Shown piece after piece: positions 9,701 to 19,864 of a stretch of DNA of 64,000 bases. The position numbers were made by a program, and so were the translations under genes. Within the stretch, counting starts at the first letter, position 1; every line of letters starts with the position of its first letter. The DNA is from Symbiodinium natans (taxonomy: Eukaryota; Sar; Dinophyceae; Suessiales; Symbiodiniaceae): positions 248,001-312,000 of the forward strand of contig CAJNDS010002365.1 of assembly GCA_905221605.1 (NCBI GenBank), written 5' to 3'. The notes beneath the pieces were generated by a model. The model made no database searches. It was not told the origin of the DNA and saw nothing but the letters and a program-made list of their open reading frames with translations.

Positions 9701-12700
9701 TCTGGGGCTTCAAAGACATCGCAAATACCGTGGGCGCGGAACTCTGGGGCTTCAAAAACGTCGCAAATACCGTGGGCGCGGAACTCTGGGGCTTCAAAGA
9801 CGTCGCAAATACCGTGGGCGCGGAACTCTGGGGCTTCAAAGACGTCGCAAATACCGTGGGCGCGGAACATGGGGCTTCAAAGACGTCGCAAATACCGTGG
9901 GCGCGGAACTTTGTTGCTTCGAAAACGTCGCAAATACCGTGGGCGCGGAACATGGGGCTTCGAAAACGTCGCAAATACCGTGGGGGCGGAACTCTGTTGC
10001 TTCGAAAACGTCGCAAATACCGTGGGCGCGGAACTCTGGGGCTTTGAAAACCTCGCAAATACCGTGGGGGCGGAACTCTGTTGCTTCGAAAACGTCGCAA
10101 ATACCGTGGGCGCGGAACTCTGGGGCTTTGAAAACCTCGCAAATATCGTGGGCGCGGAACTCTGGCGCTTCGAAAACGTCGCATATACCGTGGGCGCGGA
10201 ACTCTGGGGCTTTTGAAAACCTCGCAAATATCGTGGGCGCGGAACTCTGGCGCTTCGAAAACGTCGCATATACCGTGGGCGCGGAACTCTGGGGCTTCGA
10301 AAACGTCGCAGCAAATAGCACGACGACACCACACTACCGTCGCAACATTACCATCACCACATTATCATCAGCCCATTACCATCACCGCACTACCATCGCC
10401 TCAGCTACACACCGCTTCTCTACGCTGCCTGTTACATTCCATCTTCTTTGCGTTTCGCGTTCTTTTCGCCGTCGACGCCATATCCTACTACACCACACCA
10501 CGATCACCGCACTGACAACACAACCAACTATACGTGTCAGTTGATATCTTTGCACTGATGGCTTTCGGGATAATCGGTGTCTAGTTACTTGCAGTCAGAC
10601 CAGCTCCGAGATATTCCGAGCTACTCCAGGTCGGGTGCTACACATTACACCCAGCATCGTGCTTTACCGTGCTCCACCGTGCTTCGCTAGCGGCTAGTGC
10701 CTCTGCATATGCTCCTTGCAATCTCGGCAAGGCACAGACCCAAGGACGGGCCACTGCGAATGTTCACTTCGAAGTCGCGACACTGAGGGCCCCAGCTCCG
10801 TGGCCGCAACGTAGATGAAGATCCCCGCGCCTGAGAGGCACATGAGGCACGAGTGCCACGAGCACTGATCCGGTGTGCCAAACGCAATTTCGACTGCATC
10901 ATTCTCCTGGCCTACAGCTAGAACCGAGCCCTCCATCTCACTTCCCACGTCAAGGTAGAAGGCGACCACAGCCCCCAGCAGCGTAGAAAGGCCACTGAGG
11001 AAGTTCCTCAGAAATTCCGAGGTGCACTGGTCAAAACCCTCCAAACGACAGGCTTCTGAAACAAGCAGATCAGCATCTGGTCTGCTTCTCCTACCCCCCA
11101 ACACCAAAACCCTTGCCCAGATGGGGCAAGAACAAGGTCACGCCGCTGTTAGCGGCCCTGGACCGTTTGCGCACGGAAATGTGGTTTTAACCCACGCATG
11201 GCAGTGCTCGAGAAAAAAAAGTTTTGTCGGCGGAAGTTATTTTCAGGACTTGGAGTGATGATAAGATGGTGTGTTGCTTCAAAGTACCACGCCTGCCAGT
11301 GTTTTGAGCATTTCGCAGTGCTTACTGTGGGGATGCGTTTTTGCGACTTTTGCGTGTTTTTGCGTTTTGTGTTGTGTCACTGTTCAGAGTGGAACAAGGT
11401 GACTGCAATGTGGTCTTATCTTGAAAAGTGCCGCGCCTGCCAGTGTTTTCAGCATTTCGCATGCTTTTTGGGGGGGCTGGAGTGTTCAGGGTGCAGCGGG
11501 CTTGCAGTGGTTCAAGTTTAGGGCTTTGGGGTTGCGCAGAGACGCTAAGCACGGAAAGCACGGTTTTGGTCGCGAAAGGCATGGACGCTTGTGAGAGATT
11601 TTCTTGTTCCACATCCTTTTGCAGCATGTTGTACAGAGAGGCGAAAACACTGTAGATACCGGTGTTTTGTGCATGGACGCAATATGCATGACGTTTCTTA
11701 TCCCCGCCCCCCCCCCCCCACCAAGAAGTGCCAAAACTAACGTTTCGCCCAGGGCCGCTAACAGCGGCTTGAGCAAAAACAAGATGTGTTTTCGGGTGGA
11801 AAGCCCTACACATTTTGCCGCGAAACCATCTGCCACCCCCTGAAAACCTTCTTGCGCCCCCCAAACTTCCTTGTCAAATGTTCAAGAATTCGAAAAATAT
11901 GGCCAGTGGCCCAGGTCCTTGGTCAGTGAGGCAACGCAACCCGAAGCAGCTCAAAGAGGCAGGGAGCAGCTCTAAGAGAGGGGCCCTTAAGATGCTCTTA
12001 ATTCTCTAAATCTTCCGGGGCTCAGCAGCGTCGCCCAGCTCCAGCTCAAGCCGGCCTTGTTCACCAGGAGGAAGAAGTCGGCCAACTCTTGGGGGATCTC
12101 GTGCGCCATGGTCACACCAACAATCTTCCATGCAAAGCCCTTGTTGCAGGACTTGAAAGCGGTGCCAATCACGAAGCCATCAGCAAGATTATGCAGCGCA
12201 TCTCCAAGTAAGACTGGTAAGGATATGACCCATGAAGGGACTCGTCGAACGCTCGCTACGCTCGTAGTATCCGAGTGCATGCAAAGCTCTGGGACAGATG
12301 GAGCGGCGTTGACGTCCTCCTTCAGCTGCTTGGGGCCCTTGGGGTTGTCTGACTTCTCTTCATAAACCAAGTTCACCAGCTCTCCAGCATGATGGATGAA
12401 GGCGCCAGCAAGCCAGCCTCCCAGAAGACAAGAGCCCCAGACAACCTGAGTGTTAGATCACGATGAGACTGCAGAGGCCTCTAGAGGCCTCTAGACTCTA
12501 CAACCCCCCTTCTATCGCCACCGGTCTTTGCCTTGATGACCTGCTACCCACTGCTACTTGCTGCTACCCCTGCCAACAGTGATGCAAGGCAGGCAACAGA
12601 AGCTTCCACCTCAGACAAGCCTTCGCCCAACAAGTGGCTGGCCTCAGGCATGAGCAGGAAGGCCGCCGCGGCAAACATAACGCCGCTTGCACCCGCATTC

Positions 12701-13341
12701 ACGAAATGCAGAATCGCGTGGCACCAACCAGAGGACACATCCTTGCAGGCTACGCAGAGCATGAAGATCCCCATCAGCGTTGGCAAGATGCTGATCATTG
12801 CTGCAACTACGACTTCCCACAGGTGACTCCGCGGTGCTTCGAAAGCTTCGGAAGCTTCGCACGGAGCACTTGACACCTCCACTGTGGGATGCACTTCCTC
12901 ACCACCTTCTGTGGTAAGGAAGTGAAGGTTCTTCTCAAACTCAGAAGGAAGATGCTCGGCGAAGAATGCAACATGTGTCCCTGGCTCGACCTGGATCTGG
13001 AAGAGACTCGAGGGCGACTCCTGATCAAAATTCAAAACATAGGAGTTGTCGGGGCGAAGCACGTCTCCTGGGTGAACCTCCTTCATTGGAGCCTCCCAGT
13101 TGTGGTCTACAAACTCATGCTGTGCCTCCAGGCCCTCTTGGGTATCCGAAGCAGCAGTTCTGATTATCAGACGCATGCTCGCCTCTGGATATGCTCCATT
13201 CACCTTCTCGGCACTCCAGCGCAAAAAGCCACCCTCGTGGCGGAAGACGCCCGACCATTCCCAGGGCTCTGCCCATGGGCACGCTCGGCAGCCAATCGCA
13301 AGCACCCAAATCGCCCAAAAGAAACATGGCAGGCGACTCAT
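6767..13341 (-). CDS. ZIP-family divalent metal transporter, LIV-1 subfamily type
   Basis: Eight-TM importer that moves Zn2+ (or Fe2+/Mn2+) into the cytosol. Exon 1 (13341 to about 12578) has a signal peptide (MSRLPCFFWAIWVLAIGC), an ectodomain of about 160 residues, then TM1 and TM2 and the start of TM3. Exon 2 (12445-12024) completes TM3 and carries the paired metal-site motifs HNLADG in TM4 and HEIPQELADF in TM5; the latter is the LIV-1 signature (HELPHELGDF in ZIP6/10). Exon 3 (11006 to about 10785) gives TM6 (NFLSGLSTLLGAVVAF) and TM7 (GAGIFIYVAATEL). Exon 4 (7027-6767) gives TM8 (VATLLAFILGAVFIGLVLLE) and an unusual His-rich tail ending HHHHHGHMHR before TGA. Acceptors of exons 2, 3 and 4 are AG|G; the exon 2-3 intron seems to use a GA or ambiguous donor. 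The intron before exon 4 is about 3.8 kb and packed with tandem repeats. Identity firm, substrate inferred. Confidence 0.9.
7121..7252 (+). repeat. 14-bp minisatellite, ACTACCATCACCAC type
   Basis: About nine imperfect copies of a 14-bp unit (ACTACCATCACCAC with CAAT or CCAAT variants), inside the last ZIP intron just upstream of exon 4 in transcript terms. A decayed version recurs at 10321-10520 on the far side of the repeat mosaic. Confidence 0.9.
7313..7709 (+). repeat. 73-bp tandem repeat, about 5.5 copies
   Basis: The anchor CTCTGCGGGGATCGTGCG occurs at 7318, 7391, 7463, 7536, 7610 and 7683, a period of 72-74 bp. Copies share a core containing the palindrome GGAGCGCTCC and GTGCGTTTTTGCGCA; a spacer of about 15 bp varies. 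The last copy breaks off at GTCGGAGC, where the polypyrimidine tract begins. The units lack stops in some frames and so create false open frames. Confidence 0.93.
7710..9386 (+). repeat. 1.68-kb polypyrimidine tract with an 11-bp period
   Basis: Almost pure C/T on the plus strand, built on CTCTTCCTCTC (11 bp) with slippage variants such as TTTTCCTC and occasional CTGCTC. Neither strand can encode many stop codons, so open frames over 600 codons appear in several frames, giving Ser/Pro/Leu-rich or Arg/Glu-rich strings; these are artefacts. In the ZIP transcript this would be a GAGGA-rich purine tract. Such tracts form triplex (H-) DNA. Confidence 0.95.
9388..9619 (+). repeat. 61-bp tandem repeat, 3.7 copies
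   Basis: Units start at about 9388, 9449, 9510 and 9572 with TGGAAAGTCGACTTTTGTAG. Each contains the near-palindromic GTAGTACAAACGTAGTAC and a GC-rich half (CGCCGCGGACGCCCGGAGC). Copies are nearly identical, so the expansion looks recent. Confidence 0.93.
9640..10320 (+). repeat. 42-bp tandem repeat, about 16 copies with 39-bp variants
   Basis: GTCGCAAATACCGTGGGCG recurs every 42 bp (for example at 9677, 9719, 9761 and 9803), alternating with GGAACTCTGGGGCTTC; copies with CATGGGG are 3 bases shorter. Because 42 and 39 are multiples of three, open frames of 100-300 codons run through both strands. They have no family resemblance and lie in the ZIP intron. Confidence 0.93.
10321..10520 (+). 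repeat. Degenerate ACTACCATCACC-type repeat
   Basis: Irregular copies of TACCATCACC, TACCATCGCC and CACGATCACC. It resembles the minisatellite at 7121-7252 and closes the other side of the repeat mosaic. Confidence 0.7.
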
Positions 13342-14224
13342 TTTCTCAAGGCTGACAGGGGAAGGGCTTCTCTAAAGCAGCCTGCAAGCATTGAAAAGGG
13401 TCAGCCTCGATGACGCATTCGGACATGCCTTCAGCTGCGCCACAACACGCCACGATGCTGATCGGATGGAATGGAGCCGCAGTAGGAAGCTACTGTTCAA
13501 AGTCTTCCCTTTGCAGAGCTGTGTCCTTGCCAGCTGGGGCGAGGCTCCCAGCCGCAGCGAGGCCGAAATAAGCGCCAAAGACCTGAGAAGAGAAGCCCGG
13601 AAACTTCCACATCCGGAGCATCTCTCTGAAGCCTTTGAGCAGATCCATGCAAATTCATAATGCAACTGTCACCACTGGACTCCACTAACTCAACTTAGGG
13701 TCTGAAGTCTCTTAGAGTTTCTGTACGCCTTGCGAAACACTTGCGGTTTCATCGCTTAAGCTCCCGGCATGCAAGAAGGTCCCACCACCGTCGTGGATGA
13801 GTGGCACCGCTTCCTTAGCGCGCAACGCAAGAAGAAAAAAGGTACGCACAGACCAGCGCAAGCTGCGAGCTTTGCGAGAAGGGTCGGCATGACTGCTTTC
13901 CAAGCGGCACCCTGCCTCAGGAACAGGACCTGCACAACGCAAATTACGTGGTAGCTTCAAGCATCGTTCTGTTGCTACCAGTACGAGGCAACCACCTACA
14001 CATCGACCGCAAGTCCTACAAAGTATGCCTAGAGTAATAATCTAACCGACGCTCGCAAGGAACGAGCTTTCGGAGTGCAAGATCCTGAAGCATGGCGGAA
14101 GGCCCTCTTTCACATGCAGGAGTCCAGCCCTAGGTGCCTTGTGAAGGATGAAGCAAGGCAGCTCGATCCTCGGCATTCGGCGGGGCACCCGGCTTTGTGC
14201 AAAAGTGTGCAGAAGGGCAGGGCT

Positions 14225-14270
14225 TAGGGGTTTCGGGGGTTTGGGGGGTTCGGGATTTAGGGTTTAGGCA
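14225..14270 (+). repeat. Interstitial telomere-like sequence (TTTAGGG-type)
   Basis: Reads GGGGTTTCGGGGGTTTGGGG and on to GGGATTTAGGGTTTAGG: degenerate plant/alveolate-type telomere units with substitutions. Similar scraps occur elsewhere in the window. Confidence 0.7.
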
Positions 14271-17200
14271 GGACATGGCTATGAACGCTGTGCCCCTGGC
14301 ATCTGCCCTTCATCGACCGACAGTGCAATGTGAAATCTGAGCCCGCTGCATCACAAGCATGATGATCTGTAAGGGAGAGATTCTACCTTGCTCCACATGG
14401 GAACTGCGAGCAGATCCAAACCACTAGAGGCCCCCTACGATAACAATAACTCGGACGCAGGCAGTACGCTGCAACCGGCGCGAGCCCATATTATGCTGGA
14501 TGCTCAGCGCGCACCATGCAGGAAGCATTAAGGATACTTCACGATAAATGTCACAGGTCGATCCTTAAACTGCTCCGCTATCATCATGATAGCCTCTGAG
14601 GTTAGCTAAGGCGTGGGCCGATCAACGCTCCGAAAGAAACCAACACCTCAGTCGAAAGCACACGCGATCAAGGCAGCAAAGGATTTTGAGGCAGCTGGAG
14701 GTGACTCCTACCAACAGGGCTCTGTTTGCTCCTGGGTAGTGCTTGGTTTGGGAGTTCTGCTTGGTCTGTCGCCTTCTGTTACTTGCGTTCCTCCCTGCCT
14801 TGCTAGTTCTTTCTTGGGAAGGTGCTGTGTACGTCTAAAGAACCACTAGAACCCTTTAAAAGGGTCTCTGGGATTACATTGGCACATAACTCCCTGCTTC
14901 TGTGCCGAGAACCAGACAGCGATCCTTGCCTTCTTAAATTAACACCCTAGCCATCCTCTTCATAATGCCCTACTTGGTAGAGGACCCTCTTACAATGTCA
15001 TGTCAAATATGGAACATGTTGTACTTGGAAAGTGCCTTCCGAGACGCTGCGACGACGTCAATATTTGCGCGTAGCAGTGCCGACAAGTCGATGGTAAACT
15101 CCGCCTCCAATGCACCATCACAGGGAGGCTCAAATAGGATCCTTTTCTGTCACCCTATTAATATTGAGTATACATGAAAAAAGTATGTTAAGCACCGAGC
15201 TCTAGGGGAAGACAGCCCTCACACATCCTCACAGACACATGACGAATGATTTACGAGTTGAGTCTGGAGAGCGCCTGGCGCAGGCAAGATTCCAGGATCA
15301 GGGCCCACTGCACCCCCACACAGGAGATGAGCAGCCTGATTCAAACCCTCCAAGGAGCTTAGCATGGCTTGATCCACTGCGCAGAGTCTCGGGGGACAGT
15401 CTTTCCCTATTGTTTAGCTGGGCAGCGTAAAGCCGACGGCCCCGAGACCATACGCCTCCCAAAGTTCAGGCAACTCTTCACATCGTCACGTCGATCGCAC
15501 TTCAGCAGTGTGGGCGTGTGATCCAGGGCGTGGACATGGAGCACAGCACAGCAACTTCCATCAGCCACATTGCACACATACTACATTACCTTGAATTCTA
15601 CCACATAGCTTAAGTAGAAGTATCGGTGCACAGCCGACTGAAGCTCGAAGGGACGTGAGGTTAAGGTGATCTCCAGCAAGGGCATTCTAATAAGAGGGGA
15701 GGGGACGTCACCTTGAGAAAGGTCTTCAAGTAGCCAAAGCCCACGAACATCATCAGCGCCACACCTTAAAAAAACACGCAAAACAGGGCTCTTCGAGGGG
15801 TATGCACACATGCAGCGGTTACGTATCCTAGTGGTGAAAAATTTTCGGGCAGGGGGGGCCATACTGCCATACCGGTCCTGTTTTGCGCTTCGGCCTCGAC
15901 CGTGAGGCGTCAGATTTTCTCTGTGGGATTCGACGACCCTGTAAGCCCGCCCCCCGCCCCTCCTCCCCCTCTAGTTTGTTTAGAAGCAAGATATTCACAT
16001 GCTTGGAGTTTACTCCTCGGCCTGATCTGCCAGGGTACGGGCACCAATCATTTTTCGCTTCTTTCGTGGGTATTAAGGGGGAAGGGGTGGGGCACCTTGG
16101 AATCCGCATGGCTCCGCTCGGTGACATTGATGGCGGCCCTCTGTCCCGGCTTAGGGCGAGGCGGGCGACGCGCAGTGTTTGACAATATGCTGAACGGTCC
16201 ACGGCGCTGCCAACATCGGCACCTCTCTTGCCCTCACTCCCCCGGATAGAACCATAACCATCTTCTAACCTAAAAGTCTAATAATCCTACAACCTCATAC
16301 CCTTAATAATCAAACAATCGATTTGAATCGAAGTACCGCCTTTCTGCGACATCTGGCGTTCAAACGTGCTTTGCAGCCAGACGACCCGTGAAAAGGGAGG
16401 TGTCGGCACTTGCTGCAGCTTGGTCTTCTTCTTCCAGCTTGCACTTGTGGAAAGCTATGATGAAAACCTGATGCTTGTCAAGGCCGAGGCGAAAGGTGCA
16501 GAACAAGCTGGCTCTGACTGAGCGAGAGAAAGAGAGAACACAGACAAAAGCAACAACAAGCAAAGCTGCGCATGGCAGCGAGCTGATACAGCTTGCAATT
16601 CGCAATCGTGCCCGTCCCGGCAAATGACACACGACTGCGAAGCATTTGGACGTGTGCCAACAAGCTGCTACTTGTATCATTGCGGTCCTTAGCTGCAGCC
16701 TTGCTGTACGAAGCAGAGATATGTTCTGACCACCTTACGAAACTGCACCTACTGACTGTAAGCTGAAACTGACTAAAATCACCCAATCACCCATGCATTC
16801 AAGCGTCAGCACACCGAAGCTCTTCCCCGGTTGAGGCGACCAAATATCCTGAACACCCCCCCCCCCCCCATCCCAGCAGTCTGACATAAGACATTATGCA
16901 GAGTCTATCATTCTTGGAGTTACAACGGACCTGTAGAACAACACGCCCACACAGTGAAGTGCGTGAACCAACCTCTGCCGTTCTGTCACATCCCTGACTA
17001 GCAGTTAGCCTCGGATACTCCTGAGGAAGCATGGACATGGACTCTGAGAGAGCAAACAGTTCAAACACATTGCAGAAATGGTCGAATGCTACTGCTGCCG
17101 GGTCCTCTGCTGCTTCTTGGCGCTGCCTAATTCGGTTTGCAGGAACTGTTCAGCACGTCCACTCAATCTACTGCAGTAGGTTCAGTAGGTGCTTCTTGTC

Positions 17201-18829
17201 TGCAGTACGTGCTGGAGTCGCCAAGGGAGAACTGCCAGCCAAGCGGCCCAGCGGCTGTGGGGGACTCCGTCTCGAATCTCAGTCGCTCAGTAGCAGCATA
17301 TGAACCATATGTGCCATGGGACGGCGAATACACTTGGCCGAAACCTTGTTCGGCAGCCCTTCCGTCACCGCAAAACCACCGCGAAGCCTGGTCCCAGAAT
17401 TTTGAAGTCCTGTGCACAAGAATAAGAACTGGGGCCACGAGGCCGTAGCACTTCACGCTGCGGATGCTGCGGACGCTGCGGATGCTGCGCAGCCATGGCT
17501 GGAGCACCTCGGCAACGCGCGGCTGACTGGAAGAAGACGTCGGCCTTCCTGACTTTGGCCATCTTCCATGGGCCCTCACCTTCCTCAGGTGCAGACTGTC
17601 TTCAGGCCGCGTCACTTTGGGCCGCGGCTCCATGGACGAAGCTATGTTCTCATAGAGCTGACAAATGAGTGGAACATGGCACATCTGCCTTATCTGGTGT
17701 GGTACAAGTAAGATGCCGCGCAGCCATCCCTACACTCATCAGGCTAATTTGTCAGGACATGTCAGGACAGTAGCTGCAAGCCACGTAGGAACACCAGCGG
17801 TGCTGCTTGATGGGCTGGTTTCGGGCTTTCCTTGCAAGGGTAGGACGCTGCTGTCATCTGCTGTTGATTTAACCATTCTTGAAACAACAAGCATGTCGCT
17901 AGACCGCTCACAAGATCTCGCACAATGACCATGTGCACTCCGCTGAAACTTGGAACGTCCGCCGTCATCACCACATAATCATCGTAGTGTTGGAAAGACA
18001 TGTGAAGATCATCATCGCCACGACATCATGACATGCTAGCAGACTGCAGGGGTGGCACCTGAAAGACAAGATCTGGGGACACTCCATGCCTGGCAAGGTC
18101 AAAGATGGTCAGGCATTTCGTGCATGATCACCCACTGCTACCATGCCGTGCCAGCGTGAAAGCACGTGGCATTCTCGGCTTGACACGAAACTGGCTAGTC
18201 ATCCCCGTAGGATTGTGGAGGAGGCACCTTCCTGGAACAGAAATCCCCTGCGCAACAGCCCTCTGGTCACTGCAAGGTCGTTGCGGCTGCATTAGAGGTG
18301 CTAGTAGTCAGCTGCTTGCAGTCCCACAGCATCTTGTGCTGAGGCGCAGACAAATAATTCAACGCCAGTAAACCTGAGATTCTCGCAGCTTGGCCAGAGA
18401 CGGGACGGAGTTGGGCGAAATACATGAGGATGCGCATGGTGCATGGTGCGAAAAGTCTTTGGGAGGGATAGAACGTCAATATCATGTGAGTAAGAACATG
18501 ATGCGAATACAGGGGAGGTTACTATATCTGCAGCGAAGCACCATATCGGCATAACAACGCTAAGGAAATTCAATACACTTTGTAACAAATCTTGATGTCC
18601 TCAGACTGATGTCAGCAAGGCTGCAAATCTGTAATGGTTTTTTTCACAGATATTTCTACCTTCATCTACCTACCATAAAACGCCACTGCATTGAGAAGAC
18701 AGCTCAAAAACAGCCACGAAAATGTTGCAAGGAATTTATGGACAGCGATTTGTTTCTTATGCTGGCCCCACTTTTTCTTATGTTGTTTGCCTCAGCAGCT
18801 TTTCTTCGAGGGAGCACTCTGTTTGGTTC

Positions 18830-19375
18830 GCGTTTCAATGTGCAGCTTTTGAAGCTTTTGAAGCTTTGGAAGCTCGTTGCTTGTAAAACGAAGCTTTTCT
18901 GACCGACCCCTAGCTCGCAATCTGAAGTCTGAAGCCCTGAAGCTTCGTGAGCTTCGCGCAAGCACTGAAGCTTCTCGAGCTTCGCGCTGCGCATGAAGCC
19001 TGAAGCCTGAAGCTTCGCGAGCTTCGGGAGCTTCACTTCGCGCTTCGCCTGAAGTCTGCAGCTCCTCGAGCTTCGCGCTGCGCCTGAAGCTTGAAGCTTT
19101 CGCGAGCTTGCCGCTTTGCCTGAAGCCTGAAGCCTGAAGCTTCTCGAGCTTCGTGCTGCGCCTGAAGCTGGATGTCTGAAGCTTCGCGAGCCTCGGGAGC
19201 TTCGCGCTTCGCCTGAAGCCTGAAGTCTGAAGCTTCGCGAGCTTCAGGAGTCTTGCGCCGCGCCGGAAACCTGAAGCTTGGAAGTTTCGCGTGCTGCGCG
19301 CTTCGCCTGAAGCTTGAAGTCTGAAGCTTGCAAGCTTCGCGAGCTTCGCGCTTCAAAAACGAAGCTCCTCTGACC
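18830..19375 (+). repeat. Degenerate GAAGCTTCGCGAGCTTCG repeat block with flanking direct repeats
   Basis: About 540 bp built from GCCTGAAGC, CTGAAGCTTCGCGAGCTTCG and GCGCTGCGCCTGAAGC, irregularly spaced at roughly 30-60 bp. The GAAGCTTC and CGAAGCTTCG cores are palindromes, so the block is full of possible short hairpins. A direct repeat of ACCCCTRGCTCGCAATCT stands on each side (18902 and 19377), preceded in both cases by AAAACGAAGC. Confidence 0.85.
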
Positions 19376-19864
19376 CACCCCTGGCTCGCAATCTTTTCTT
19401 CTATGCTGCACGTTTTGCCCTTCGCTCCCATTATGCTGAGGGTGTTCTTTCTTATGCTGAAGGTGTGTTTTTTGCTGCTGAGTTTCTCGGCTGGCAGGTG
19501 CAGCTCCCCCTCTTGTGTCGCATGTAAAGCGAAGAGGATATAATCTGTTAATGCAAAACATAGCGTAGTTGGATTAGCCGGGGCCTGATGCAGGTGTGCC
19601 ATAGCGTGCCTGGCTCCCCCATTTGCCAGGCACTCCGGGCAAGCGAGTAGCGGTTGACTTAGAACCTAACAACCCGCAGCGAGGGTCGGGAAAAACTGTC
19701 CGTATTAAATCTATTGCCAGTGAATGTCCGCGTTGTAAATCAGTGACAAAGTGCTCTTTGAAGCTGTCTGCATCTCCTTCCCGCGGGGGTGCTCAGGTCT
19801 TTGGTGCCTTGAAGTCTGCAGCCTCCGTCAAGCGTATGTCATGTGCAACTGCTGACCGAGTGAC

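Larger units (their letters stand above)
13360..19860. other. Largely unassigned stretch between the ZIP and SPINDLY-like genes
   Basis: If the SPINDLY-like gene is complete, its GT41 catalytic exons should lie here, but the hallmark GYPNTTG, FNNLAK and DTFPYAGTTT segments were not found in any frame. A weak minus-strand candidate is HYDDYVVMTADV (17990-17950), which could match the start of the catalytic lobe. Open frames on the plus strand at 17137-17448 (with WDGEYTWPKPC) and 19623-19874 (with SECPRCKSVTKC) have reasonable composition but no recognised family. TTTAGGG-like sequence is at 14225-14270 and a GAAGCTTCG block at 18830-19375. Confidence 0.45.

Noticed and set aside
7286-10334. 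Open frames of 600-1010 codons on both strands
   Set aside because: They run through the polypyrimidine tract and the 73-, 61- and 42-bp repeats. Composition is Ser/Pro/Leu or Arg/Glu monotony, several frames are open at once, and they lie in a ZIP intron.
17137-17448. Plus-strand frame with WDGEYTWPKPC
   Set aside because: Fair composition but no family resemblance, no splice-supported neighbours and opposite orientation to every recognised gene.
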